Assembly (NCBI GenBank): GCA_038880255.1
Contig: JAVZSA010000045.1
Location: 1 to 8,643 of the forward strand
Direction of reading: 5' to 3'
DNA length: 8,643 nucleotides
From: ARK-15 sp038880255
GTDB taxonomy: Archaea; Thermoplasmatota; Thermoplasmata; Thermoplasmatales; ARK-15
Shown here piece by piece: positions 1 through 7,035 of the stretch. Both the position numbers and the translations under genes were made by a program. Position 1 is the first letter of the stretch. Every line of letters begins with the position of its first letter. The notes beneath the pieces are model-generated. The model saw only the letters and a program-made list of their open reading frames with translations, made no database searches and was not told the origin of the DNA.

Positions 1-2
1 AT

Positions 3-470
3 AATCAATACTTGGCTGAACTTTCTAAAGATTATGTTAATTTTTTTCTTCAATCAATAGAAACAAAAATGCATCTATTTTCAGGGATCATTGAAGCAAT
101 AGAAAAGTTTTCTAAATATTTCAGATTGGGTTTAATTTCATATAACCCAGATTTTATATTACAAGAACAGGTAAAATATTTCGCCTTAGATAAATATTTT
201 AATTTCATTAGAGGATACGAAGATGTTAATGGTAAAAAGAGGAATGGTATAATAGAGTTTTCAAAAATCTATAGAATTGATAAAGAGAAAATTGCATTTA
301 TAGGCGATCAACCAAAGGATATAATTGAAGCAAAGGCGGCTGGTGTAATTTCAATTGCTGTTTCTTACGGAATTGGAAAAAAGGAAATACTTGAAAAGGA
401 GAATCCATATTACATTGTAGATTCTCCTACTGATTTATGGGATGTAATACTAAAAATTTTTAAATTATAA
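3..470 (+). CDS. HAD-superfamily hydrolase (phosphatase-like), 5'-truncated by window edge
   Basis: This is the C-terminal part of a HAD-fold hydrolase, probably a small-molecule phosphatase of the phosphoglycolate phosphatase type. The frame is open to the left edge of the window without a stop, so the true start and motif I (the nucleophile Asp, DxDxT) lie outside. Motif II is visible as LISYNP with its Ser at 138-140, a motif III lysine is likely in GKKRNG (about 231-248), and motif IV is clear as FIGDQPKD with GDxxxD beginning at 303. The following AKAAG and the C-terminal segment ending DLWDVILKIFKL are typical of the family. The TTG at 12-14 is in frame but is only an internal leucine. 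The next gene starts 83 bases downstream behind its own promoter, so co-transcription is not required. A phosphatase here could act on the product of the kinase/RLP pathway, but that is inference. Confidence 0.85.
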   Translation, partial: NQYLAELSKDYVNFFLQSIETKMHLFSGIIEAIEKFSKYFRLGLISYNPDFILQEQVKYFALDKYFNFIRGYEDVNGKKRNGIIEFSKIYRIDKEKIAFIGDQPKDIIEAKAAGVISIAVSYGIGKKEILEKENPYYIVDSPTDLWDVILKIFKL

Positions 471-473
471 ACA

Positions 474-490
474 ATTGAAAAAATTTCAAT
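474..490. promoter_or_regulatory. Perfect inverted repeat upstream of operon promoter; candidate operator
   Basis: ATTGAAA and TTTCAAT are exact inverted 7-base arms separated by three A residues. The repeat lies about 35 bases upstream of the TATA box of the aminotransferase operon and just after the HAD gene stop. The position fits an activator or repressor site for a dimeric winged-helix protein such as the one encoded at 6264-7022. In such AT-rich DNA chance is a real alternative, and no clear copy is seen in the regulator's own promoter. There is no downstream T-run to make it a convincing terminator. Confidence 0.35.
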
Positions 491-516
491 CATACTTAAA
501 AATTTTAAACAAATAT

Positions 517-532
517 TAAAAAAGTATAAATA
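517..532 (+). promoter_or_regulatory. Archaeal BRE/TATA promoter of the aminotransferase-kinase-RLP operon
   Basis: An A/G-rich stretch (517-524) resembling a BRE is followed by TATAAATA at 525-532. The box centre lies about 25 bases before the ATG at 554, which places transcription start at or next to the start codon. No Shine-Dalgarno sequence precedes that ATG (541-553 is only A and T). The operon mRNA is therefore probably leaderless. This is inferred from the usual archaeal TATA-to-start spacing. Confidence 0.65.
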
Positions 533-553
533 GGATGTAGAAAATAAATAAAT

Positions 554-1912
554 ATGGTTTTTAATCCAAAATATTTAAGTGATGAGGAAATTACTAAAAT
601 TCTAACACAGTTAACCGATAAAGAATTTGAAGATGCAAGATCCAGGTCTCTTACACCTTTAAAAAGTACTGTTCTTTTTAAGGGTGAAGGATCATATGTT
701 GTTGACATAAAAGGTAAAAAATATTTAGACATGACTGCACAGGCATGGACCTTAAACCATGGATATATAAATCAGGACATTATGTATATGGTTTATAAAC
801 AAATGCATTATCTTTCCCACGTTAGATATGGTTTTCCTACAATACCAAGAATTAAGTTAATAAACACACTTGCAGAATTATTTCAATTTGAAAAAGTATC
901 ACTAAATAATGAAGGGGGAGGATTGGCAATAGAAGCAGCAATAAAATTATCCATGGTTAATAGACCTGGAAAAAGTACTTTTATCGTAACACATAGAGGA
1001 TATCATGGATCAACGCTTGCTACAATTGCAGCCAGTAATCCATTACCTTCAGTTATAAGATTTGATGGTTTTGGAAAGGAGCATTTTAAAAGAATACCAT
1101 ACCCATACTGTTACAGATGTCCCTTTAATAAAAAATATGGTGAGTGTAATTTTGAATGTCTTCATCCACTTGAAAATTTAATAAAATATGATAATAATAA
1201 TGACATTGCTGCAATGATAATAGAACCGATGCAGGGACCTGGTGGTCAAATTCCATCTCCTCCAGGGTATTTAGAGAATCTAAAATCCATATTACATGAA
1301 AACGATATACTTCTTATTTTTGATGAGGCACAGACTGCATTTGGAAGAATAGGTAAATGGTCAGCCTCAGAATACTATGGGATTAAGCCCGATATGATGA
1401 CTCTTACCAAGGCATTAGGAGGAGGATTCCCAATAGGCGCCCTTCTTGCTACTGCCGAAATGAGTGGTTTTACAGAGGGTGAAGAGCATACCACATTTGG
1501 TAGTGATCCAATTCTTTTTGCTGCAGCCCTTGCTAGTATTGAAATTACAAAAAGAATGAAACTATTGGAAAATGCTGAAAGAATGGGGAAATATTTTCTT
1601 AAAAGACTTGAAGAAATTAAAGAAAGGCATAGTATTATTGGAGATATTAGGGGTGTGGGTCTATTTATAGGAATTGAGCTAATAAAAGATGAAAAAAAGA
1701 AACCTGCAACTGAAGAAACTGAATACATTATACAAAGAGCTTTTGAAAAGGGTGTAATCTTTGATGTATCTATGCCACAGATATTGAAGGATGAATTTAC
1801 ATTTAGAAATGTTTTAAAAATTAAACCCCCTCTAATAATAAATGAAGAAGAAGCTGATATTGCATTGAGTGTTCTTGAAGATTGTTTAAAAGAGGTGGAG
1901 TCAGGAATATGA
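554..1912 (+). CDS. Class III PLP-dependent aminotransferase (2,2-dialkylglycine decarboxylase-like subgroup)
   Basis: This is a fold-type I class III aminotransferase of 452 residues, the usual length. It moves an amino group between an amine or amino acid and a keto acid or aldehyde using PLP. Visible are the phosphate-binding region EGGGLAIEAA (119-129), GYHGST (149-154, the His next to the PLP-stacking position), FDEAQTAFGR (256-265, Asp for the PLP ring nitrogen), TLTKALGGG with Schiff-base Lys286, HTTFGSDP (312-319), and a C-terminal DIRGVGLFIGIE. The DEAQT motif and the SDP segment recall 2,2-dialkylglycine decarboxylase more than ornithine or GABA aminotransferases. Four cysteines (186, 189, 198, 202, pattern C-x2-C-x8-C-x3-C) form a possible metal-binding or structural insertion seen in some family members. 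It is the first gene of the operon, has a probable leaderless start, and overlaps the kinase start by ATGA. The substrate cannot be deduced. A combined decarboxylase/transaminase is possible. Confidence 0.9.
   Translation: MVFNPKYLSDEEITKILTQLTDKEFEDARSRSLTPLKSTVLFKGEGSYVVDIKGKKYLDMTAQAWTLNHGYINQDIMYMVYKQMHYLSHVRYGFPTIPRIKLINTLAELFQFEKVSLNNEGGGLAIEAAIKLSMVNRPGKSTFIVTHRGYHGSTLATIAASNPLPSVIRFDGFGKEHFKRIPYPYCYRCPFNKKYGECNFECLHPLENLIKYDNNNDIAAMIIEPMQGPGGQIPSPPGYLENLKSILHENDILLIFDEAQTAFGRIGKWSASEYYGIKPDMMTLTKALGGGFPIGALLATAEMSGFTEGEEHTTFGSDPILFAAALASIEITKRMKLLENAERMGKYFLKRLEEIKERHSIIGDIRGVGLFIGIELIKDEKKKPATEETEYIIQRAFEKGVIFDVSMPQILKDEFTFRNVLKIKPPLIINEEEADIALSVLEDCLKEVESGI
1892..1898 (+). promoter_or_regulatory. 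Ribosome binding site deciding the kinase start at 1909
   Basis: GAGGTGG lies 10 bases before the ATG at 1909, which itself overlaps the aminotransferase stop (ATGA). A TTG at 1882 would add nine residues but lies before this site, so the ATG is the better start. Confidence 0.7.
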
Positions 1913-3381
1913 CAGCAGTTTTGGTCTTTGATATTGGAACAAGTAAGATTAAAGCAGGTCTTTATTCTGAGAATGGTGAAAAGTTGGGTGAATCCACAAG
2001 AGGCACTGAATTAATATTTCCAAAAAATGGTTGGGCAGAACAGGATCCAAATCATTGGATTAGTGTAATGAATGATATGGCAAATAAACTTCTTAAAATT
2101 GATAATGTTGAAGCAATAGGTATTACTGGACAAATGATAGGTCTTGTTCCTGTAAATAGAAATTTAGATCCAATTGAAAATGCAATAATTTGGTTAGATT
2201 CAAGGGCAAACAATGAAGCTGAACAAATTTTAGAAAAAATATCACTCATGGATTTTCTTGAGATTACAGGTGGAATACCATCGGGGAAGGATGTAGTCTC
2301 TAAAATTCTTTGGCTAAAAATTAACAGACAAAATATTTTTGATAAGGCTGCATATTTCCTTGATGTTAAAGACTTTTTAATTGCAAAAATCACAAATAAA
2401 ATAGTTACGGATATAAGTACAGCTTCTGTCAGAGGACTTGTAGATATAAGAAAAAAGGATTATTCTGAAGATATTTTGGAAATAATAGGAATTACAAAGG
2501 AAAAATTGCCTGAGATTGTTAATGCGAAAGAAATTGTGGGAGAAGGCAAGGGCCTATTCAATGGTATCCCTATAGTAAATGGAAGTGGTGATGCATTTGT
2601 AACCCCGTTTGGAGCAGGTGCAGTAATGGATAATAAGGTACATTACTATCTTGGAACATCAGGGTGGGCCAGTACGCATACCCCAGAGTATTTAGTGAAT
2701 GGAGAAAGAGGTATTGGTAGTGTTCTTTCAGTAATTCCAAATAGATGGCTGTTTATTTCTGAATCTGAGAGTGCAGGCTCGTGTTTGGATTGGTTTATGG
2801 AAAATTTTGGTTTTTCCTTTGATTACAATATAATAGATAAATATGTTCAGGAAGCAGCCCCTGGATCCAATAAACTTCTATTTTTACCATGGCTCTATGG
2901 TGAAAGATCACCAATCCTTGATACATATGCAAGAGGTGGATTTATTAATCTTAGTCTTTCCCATAGTATAAGGGAAATCTCTAGATCCATTTTTGAAGGC
3001 ATAGCCATGAATACACGATGGATGCTTTCAGGAATTATGGAATCAGGAATTCAATTTAAAGAAGTTAATGCTGTTGGCGGAGGTGCTAAAAGTGATATTT
3101 GGATGCAGATACTTTCAGATATAACTGGTTTTAAAATTAATAAAATGGAAGATCCACAAAATGCAACATTGAAAGGAATTGCTCTTATATCACTCCTTTC
3201 TTTGGGAAAAATAAAGAATTACTATGAAACTGAAAATTTTGTTAATGTAAATAAAATATTTGAACCAAATACTGAAAACAGAGGGGTTTATGATGAACTA
3301 TTTGAAAATTTTAAAAATATTTATGAATCTTTAAAAGGAATTTTTGAAAATTTAAACGGAAGAGGTGATTTGAATGAATAA
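1909..3381 (+). CDS. FGGY-family carbohydrate kinase (xylulokinase-like)
   Basis: This cytoplasmic ATP-dependent sugar or polyol kinase has 490 residues, matching the xylulokinase/gluconokinase group. In order: phosphate-1 loop FDIGTSKIKAG (7-17), GWAEQDP (41-47), GITGQMIG (71-78), IIWLDSRA (93-100, substrate-contacting Asp and Arg), GSGDAF with probable catalytic base Asp228, phosphate-2 loop YLGTSGW (247-253), and adenosine-site GGGAKSDIWMQ (390-400). All expected catalytic elements are present, so the enzyme should be active. The start at 1909 puts the first beta strand directly at the N terminus, as usual for the family. The gene overlaps the preceding aminotransferase by 4 bases and the following RLP gene by 8, indicating translational coupling. 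The family covers many polyols and keto-sugars, and the true substrate is unknown. The likely role is to supply the phosphorylated substrate of the RLP next door (inference). Confidence 0.9.
   Translation: MTAVLVFDIGTSKIKAGLYSENGEKLGESTRGTELIFPKNGWAEQDPNHWISVMNDMANKLLKIDNVEAIGITGQMIGLVPVNRNLDPIENAIIWLDSRANNEAEQILEKISLMDFLEITGGIPSGKDVVSKILWLKINRQNIFDKAAYFLDVKDFLIAKITNKIVTDISTASVRGLVDIRKKDYSEDILEIIGITKEKLPEIVNAKEIVGEGKGLFNGIPIVNGSGDAFVTPFGAGAVMDNKVHYYLGTSGWASTHTPEYLVNGERGIGSVLSVIPNRWLFISESESAGSCLDWFMENFGFSFDYNIIDKYVQEAAPGSNKLLFLPWLYGERSPILDTYARGGFINLSLSHSIREISRSIFEGIAMNTRWMLSGIMESGIQFKEVNAVGGGAKSDIWMQILSDITGFKINKMEDPQNATLKGIALISLLSLGKIKNYYETENFVNVNKIFEPNTENRGVYDELFENFKNIYESLKGIFENLNGRGDLNE
3362..3370 (+). 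promoter_or_regulatory. Strong ribosome binding site for the RLP gene
   Basis: GAGGTGATT, complementary to the conserved 16S rRNA 3' end, lies inside the last kinase codons and 4 bases before the RLP ATG at 3374. It confirms that start in spite of the 8-base overlap with the kinase stop. Confidence 0.75.
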
Positions 3382-4723
3382 GATTGAAGATATTTATGAA
3401 AAGGATGAATTGATAAAAAAGCTCTCAGATCCAGAATCGATCCCCGAGGGAATAGAGCCTGAAAACTATGTGATTGGTACATACCTATTGATTACAAAAA
3501 GGAATTGGAAAATAAGGGAACTTTCTAAGGCGCTTGCAATAGAGCAATCAACTGGTACATGGCTTCCCGTTCCTGGTGAAACCCCTGAAGTAAGAATGAG
3601 ATCTGTAGCTAAGGTAATAGGAATATATGAAATACCCGATTATGAAGTCGAGATACCAGAAGAAATAAAAGAAAGACAATATGTGATTAGGATCGCCTTT
3701 CCTTTTGTTAACTTTGGAAAACAAATACCTATGATGCTTTCAACAGTGGTGGGAAATATTTCACTAGCTGGAAAAATAAAGGTGTTGGATATAGAATTTC
3801 CAAAAGAGTATGTGAATGGTTTTAAAGGTCCAAAATTTGGAATAAAAGGAATTAGAAAAATTTTGAATGTGAACGAAAGACCACTTCTTCTTAATATGAT
3901 TAAACCTTGTACAGGTTTTCCACCTGAAATAGGGGCAAAATATTTCTATGAGGCAGCCAGAGGTGGTGTAGATATAATAAAAGATGATGAGCTCCTTGCA
4001 GATGCTGAATTTAATAAAATTGAGGAAAGGGTAATAAAGTATATGGAAGCTGCAGATAGGGCAAATTCTGAGAAAGGTGAAAAAACACTTTATACCGTTA
4101 ATATTACTGACAAATATCCAAAAATTATAGAAAACGCTGAAAAAGCTATTGATTTGGGTGTAAATGCTTTGATGGTGAATGTATTTACAGCTGGTTTTCC
4201 TGCACTACAGCAACTGGCTGAGGATCCATCTATAAAAGTGCCTATCTTAGCTCATATGGATTTTGCAGGAACTATGTATCAAGCTCCTGATTATGGAATA
4301 AGTTCTCCAATAATTCTTGGTAAACTTACAAGACTTTCAGGTGCGGATATTATGATTTTTCCCGCGCCCTATGGCAAAGCATTCTATTTAAGGGAAAAGG
4401 CAATTAAAACTGGTAGAGTACTTACAGATATATTTTATAACCTAAAACCAACTTTCCCTGCACCAAGTGGTGGTATTGCACACCCAATGGTACCAGATAT
4501 TATTGAGGATTTTGGAAAGGACGTAATTATTGCTGCTGGAGGCGCTATTCATGGGCATTCTAAAGGTCCTGCTGCAGGGGCAAGAGCATTTAGATATATA
4601 ATTGATGCCATTATGCAGGGAAAAACACTAGAACAAGCAGAGGAAGAAAGTGAAGAAGTGAGAATAGCGATAGAAGATATGATGAAATCCATAAGAGAAT
4701 TGAGAAAAATTGTAGGAGAATAG
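3374..4723 (+). CDS. RuBisCO-like protein, form IV (YkrW/DeepYkr-like)
   Basis: A 449-residue RuBisCO large-chain fold: N-terminal alpha/beta domain (about 1-150) and TIM barrel (about 165-430). Equivalents of spinach RuBisCO residues, from my hand alignment: Glu57 (E60), Thr62-Trp63 (T65-W66), Asn128 (N123), Lys177 in MIKPCTG (K175), and the metal/carbamate triad Lys203-Asp205-Glu206 in GGVDIIKDDE (K201, D203, E204). Also kept are Lys335 (near K334), Ser365-Gly366-Gly367 (S379-G381) and Gly389-Gly390 (G403-G404). Replaced: K177 by Cys179, the H294-R295 region by AHMDFAG (Asp296, Phe297), and H327 by a hydrophobic residue in MIFPAPYG. The FPAPYG and LGKLTR segments resemble the DK-MTP-1-P enolase YkrW/MtnW. 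The fold predicts Mg2+-dependent enolisation of a keto-sugar phosphate, followed by isomerisation, decarboxylation or cleavage; RuBP carboxylation is unlikely. It lies between a sugar kinase and a DUF6379-like gene, which fits a sugar-phosphate substrate. The exact reaction is unknown. Confidence 0.9.
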   Translation: MNKIEDIYEKDELIKKLSDPESIPEGIEPENYVIGTYLLITKRNWKIRELSKALAIEQSTGTWLPVPGETPEVRMRSVAKVIGIYEIPDYEVEIPEEIKERQYVIRIAFPFVNFGKQIPMMLSTVVGNISLAGKIKVLDIEFPKEYVNGFKGPKFGIKGIRKILNVNERPLLLNMIKPCTGFPPEIGAKYFYEAARGGVDIIKDDELLADAEFNKIEERVIKYMEAADRANSEKGEKTLYTVNITDKYPKIIENAEKAIDLGVNALMVNVFTAGFPALQQLAEDPSIKVPILAHMDFAGTMYQAPDYGISSPIILGKLTRLSGADIMIFPAPYGKAFYLREKAIKTGRVLTDIFYNLKPTFPAPSGGIAHPMVPDIIEDFGKDVIIAAGGAIHGHSKGPAAGARAFRYIIDAIMQGKTLEQAEEESEEVRIAIEDMMKSIRELRKIVGE

Positions 4724-4731
4724 GAGGTGAT
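4723..4731 (+). promoter_or_regulatory. Near-perfect Shine-Dalgarno for the DUF6379-like gene
   Basis: GGAGGTGAT begins on the last base of the RLP stop codon and ends 4 bases before the ATG at 4736. It is the strongest ribosome binding site in the window, suggesting that the small protein is made in quantity together with the RLP. Confidence 0.8.
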
Positions 4732-4735
4732 TTAA

Positions 4736-5101
4736 ATGGTAGGTGTACCATCATTTATTTTAAAAAAGCTGTATGTGAAAGGTAGTTTAAAAAATTCGGC
4801 CAATGGATTTTTATTTGAACTTAAAAATACACTTGCAGAAGCAACAATTGTATCCCCTATTAAAATTGCAATTGATGGAAAAGAATTAAATGAAAAAAAC
4901 ATATATTTGAACGTTGGTAAAGAGAAATTAAATTCTTCAGAAATTTCGCAAACAAAATCTTTAAAATTTATAGTAGGAACATCAATAATTTTAGAAATAT
5001 CAGGAATAAATCTATCACCTGGTCAACATAAAATTGACATAAGAGCACAAAGCAAAGAGTTTGGTGAACTTTCATTTTCAATTCAGGATAATATAATATG
5101 A
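4736..5101 (+). CDS. DUF6379-like small protein (C-deglycosylation enzyme beta-subunit family)
   Basis: A 121-residue protein without signal peptide or membrane segment. The pattern KGSLKN (15-20), GFLFELKNTLAEATI (24-38), an IDGKEL turn (46-51) and LSPGQHKIDI (93-102) near the C terminus matches my memory of DUF6379, the beta subunit of bacterial C-glycoside deglycosylases. That subunit forms a small beta-sandwich which binds a TIM-barrel alpha subunit of the sugar-phosphate isomerase/epimerase type. The assignment rests on recalled pattern only. No such alpha subunit gene is in the window; the adjacent TIM-barrel protein is the RLP, 12 bases upstream. The gene overlaps the MFS start by ATGA. 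Possible roles are a partner or stabilising subunit of the RLP, or an independent enzyme of the same pathway. Function is not established. Confidence 0.65.
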   Translation: MVGVPSFILKKLYVKGSLKNSANGFLFELKNTLAEATIVSPIKIAIDGKELNEKNIYLNVGKEKLNSSEISQTKSLKFIVGTSIILEISGINLSPGQHKIDIRAQSKEFGELSFSIQDNII

Positions 5102-6300
5102 AAATAAATAAATTAAAATGGTTAATATTCATCTCATATATATTACTTGTTGCGCTCAATCAATTTCTTTGGATCAACTTTGTAACAATTTCAGATGTTG
5201 TTTCCAAGATTTATAATGTAAGTGAATTTTATGTAGGATTACTTGCAATTATTTTTCCAATTGTTTATGTAATTATATCTATTCCTACAGGTATTTTCAT
5301 AGACAAAAAGGGATACAAAATGAGTCTTCTTATAGCGTCAGTTGTTATGACAGTATTTTCCTTTGTTAGGATTTTACAAATGGATTATACATTACTTCTT
5401 ATAGGCCAAATAGGTATTGCATTTGCACAGCCATTCATTAACAATAGTGTTTCTAAACTTGCAAATACTGAATTTCCTCAAGAAAAAGTTCCTCTTATTA
5501 TTGGTTTAGGATCGTTGGCAATATTTCTTGGCGTTGGAGCAGGAATGTTACTACCTTCAATACTATATCAATATTTGGGCTATTTTACAATGATGCTTTT
5601 AATTGCAATTATTTCATTAATAATTTTAATATTATTCATATTTTCTTTAATTCCTTTAGGACTTAGTGAAAAAATTATGGAAATGAACAAAATATCTTTT
5701 TTAAAGATATTAAGAATTAGAGATTTGTTAATATTATCATCAATAACATTTGTTGGAATGGGTGTTTTCAATGGAATACTCACATGGATACAACCAATAT
5801 TATCACATTTAAAAATAAGTGATATAGAAATGGGTATAGATGGTCTAATATTTGTTATAGGTGGTATGATAGGTAGTATTATAATTCCCACTCTTGTAAC
5901 ATTCTATGGAAAAAGAAGAATTTTCATTATTTTGGCATTTTTCATTTCAATTCCAATACTTTTCCTCATACCTTTTATTATGGATCTTATTACTATGTTT
6001 ATAATAACATTTCTTTTAGGATTTTTTATGCTTGGTAGTTTTCCTGTACTAATAGATTGGGGTACATTAATTTCGGGAGTTGAAAACGCAGGATCTGCAA
6101 CATCATTCCTTTGGTTCTTAGGGCAAATAGGGGGTTTTATAATACCGATCTTTATGGGCATTCTTGGACCTATGTCCCCAAACAACACATTCCTTTATGC
6201 AATGGTTTTTTCTGGATTATTCTTTTTGGCTTTATTACCTTTCATTTTTATGGCACGTGAAACTCAGAAAATTATCTCTCCTGGCAAAGTTTCCCAATAA
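5098..6300 (+). CDS. MFS transporter, 12 predicted membrane segments
   Basis: A 400-residue integral membrane protein of the major facilitator superfamily, normal length for a 12-helix member. Hydrophobic segments run through the whole chain. The loop between helices 2 and 3 carries the MFS motif A pattern GIFIDKKGYK (65-74). The N-terminal NQFLWINF and the late ENAGSATSFLWFLGQIGG segment (about 329-346) resemble the FLVCR/DIRC2-like branch, but substrate cannot be assigned. The start overlaps the preceding stop by ATGA, with only a weak ribosome binding site, so translation is probably coupled. As last gene of the operon it most likely imports the substrate of the aminotransferase/kinase/RLP pathway. 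Export of a by-product is the alternative. Its last 37 bases overlap the convergent regulator gene. Confidence 0.88.
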   Translation: MKINKLKWLIFISYILLVALNQFLWINFVTISDVVSKIYNVSEFYVGLLAIIFPIVYVIISIPTGIFIDKKGYKMSLLIASVVMTVFSFVRILQMDYTLLLIGQIGIAFAQPFINNSVSKLANTEFPQEKVPLIIGLGSLAIFLGVGAGMLLPSILYQYLGYFTMMLLIAIISLIILILFIFSLIPLGLSEKIMEMNKISFLKILRIRDLLILSSITFVGMGVFNGILTWIQPILSHLKISDIEMGIDGLIFVIGGMIGSIIIPTLVTFYGKRRIFIILAFFISIPILFLIPFIMDLITMFIITFLLGFFMLGSFPVLIDWGTLISGVENAGSATSFLWFLGQIGGFIIPIFMGILGPMSPNNTFLYAMVFSGLFFLALLPFIFMARETQKIISPGKVSQ

Positions 6301-7022
6301 TAATCAAAAAGTCCATTAATCCATTCCACAGCTTTATCATTTTTAGCAAAGAATGTGATGGAATAATCTATTTCACCATTTAAGAATGGTAAATTAAATT
6401 CAGCCGTACTTTCATCACCCAATATTACAATATTTACACTATCAACAATTTTTATTTTTATATTTTTATTACTTATACCTACCAAATAATTGTGGAATTC
6501 ATTCTTAATTGATTTAGGTGCCAAAATTCTTATTCTTAAATTTTTTTCAATGAGTTTTTTCACATGTTCTGTAAATGGAAGTAAAATTTCTTTTGTCATT
6601 ATATTCTCAAAGGATTTTGCCATTTTTAATCTTTCAACTGTTAAATTAAATCCCTCTATTGTACCCTCTATGACTTCCACATTTTCCAAATCACCTAATA
6701 ATAGTTGGAATTCCTTTGGTATCAGAGAAATATCATGAGACTTAAAGATTTGATGATATTTTTCTAGGAATTTCAAATTTTTTAAATAAAGAAGAAATAC
6801 TTTGCCTATCGGTGATAGTTCATATCTATTTTTTCCATTCATAAAAATTAAACCAATTAAAACCAATCTTTTCAAATTTCGATAAATTTCAGATTTGGGT
6901 AAATTTAACTGTAAAGAAATGTCATTAAGTGATAGTGTTTTATCTTGAAGAATATTTAAAATCTCCATTCTATATTCATTTGAAAGTTCGAAAAATATTT
7001 TTGATAATTTTGATATTTGCAT
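6264..7022 (-). CDS. Winged-helix transcription regulator with FilR1-type (DUF1724) domain
   Basis: A 252-residue archaeal DNA-binding regulator. Residues about 6-72 form an ArsR-like winged helix-turn-helix: LSNEYRMEILNIL helix, SLNDISLQLNLPKSEIYRNL with the recognition helix at about 42-53, and a wing ending near NRYELSPIGK. After a linker, about 115-245 resembles the FilR1 domain first named in methanogens, an alpha/beta ligand-binding or dimerisation module, ending with KAVEWINGLFDYYWE. The gene is convergent with the operon and overlaps the MFS gene by 37 bases. The ATG at 7020-7022 has no Shine-Dalgarno sequence and sits near a TATA-like box, so it is probably leaderless. As the only regulator beside the operon it is the natural candidate for controlling it in response to substrate or a pathway intermediate, but nothing in the sequence proves this. 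Confidence 0.8.
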   Translation of the reverse strand: MQISKLSKIFFELSNEYRMEILNILQDKTLSLNDISLQLNLPKSEIYRNLKRLVLIGLIFMNGKNRYELSPIGKVFLLYLKNLKFLEKYHQIFKSHDISLIPKEFQLLLGDLENVEVIEGTIEGFNLTVERLKMAKSFENIMTKEILLPFTEHVKKLIEKNLRIRILAPKSIKNEFHNYLVGISNKNIKIKIVDSVNIVILGDESTAEFNLPFLNGEIDYSITFFAKNDKAVEWINGLFDYYWETLPGEIIF

Positions 7023-7035
7023 GTATAGTATCTTT

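Noticed and set aside
1882..1908. TTG start that would extend the kinase by nine residues
   Set aside because: The ribosome binding site at 1892-1898 lies downstream of it and the family begins right at the first beta strand, as given by the ATG at 1909.
1375..2393. Long minus-strand open frames inside the aminotransferase and kinase genes
   Set aside because: They lie opposite highly conserved coding sequence and have low-complexity, Ser/Ile-rich translations typical of antisense shadows.
3374..4723. Form III RuBisCO of the archaeal AMP pathway
   Set aside because: Residues equivalent to K177, H294, R295 and H327 are replaced, and no AMP phosphorylase or ribose-1,5-bisphosphate isomerase gene is nearby.
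1909..5101. The known D-apionate/3-oxo-isoapionate RLP pathway
   Set aside because: As I recall, that pathway uses a different kinase family with lactonase or dehydrogenase partners; none is present, and the aminotransferase has no place in it.
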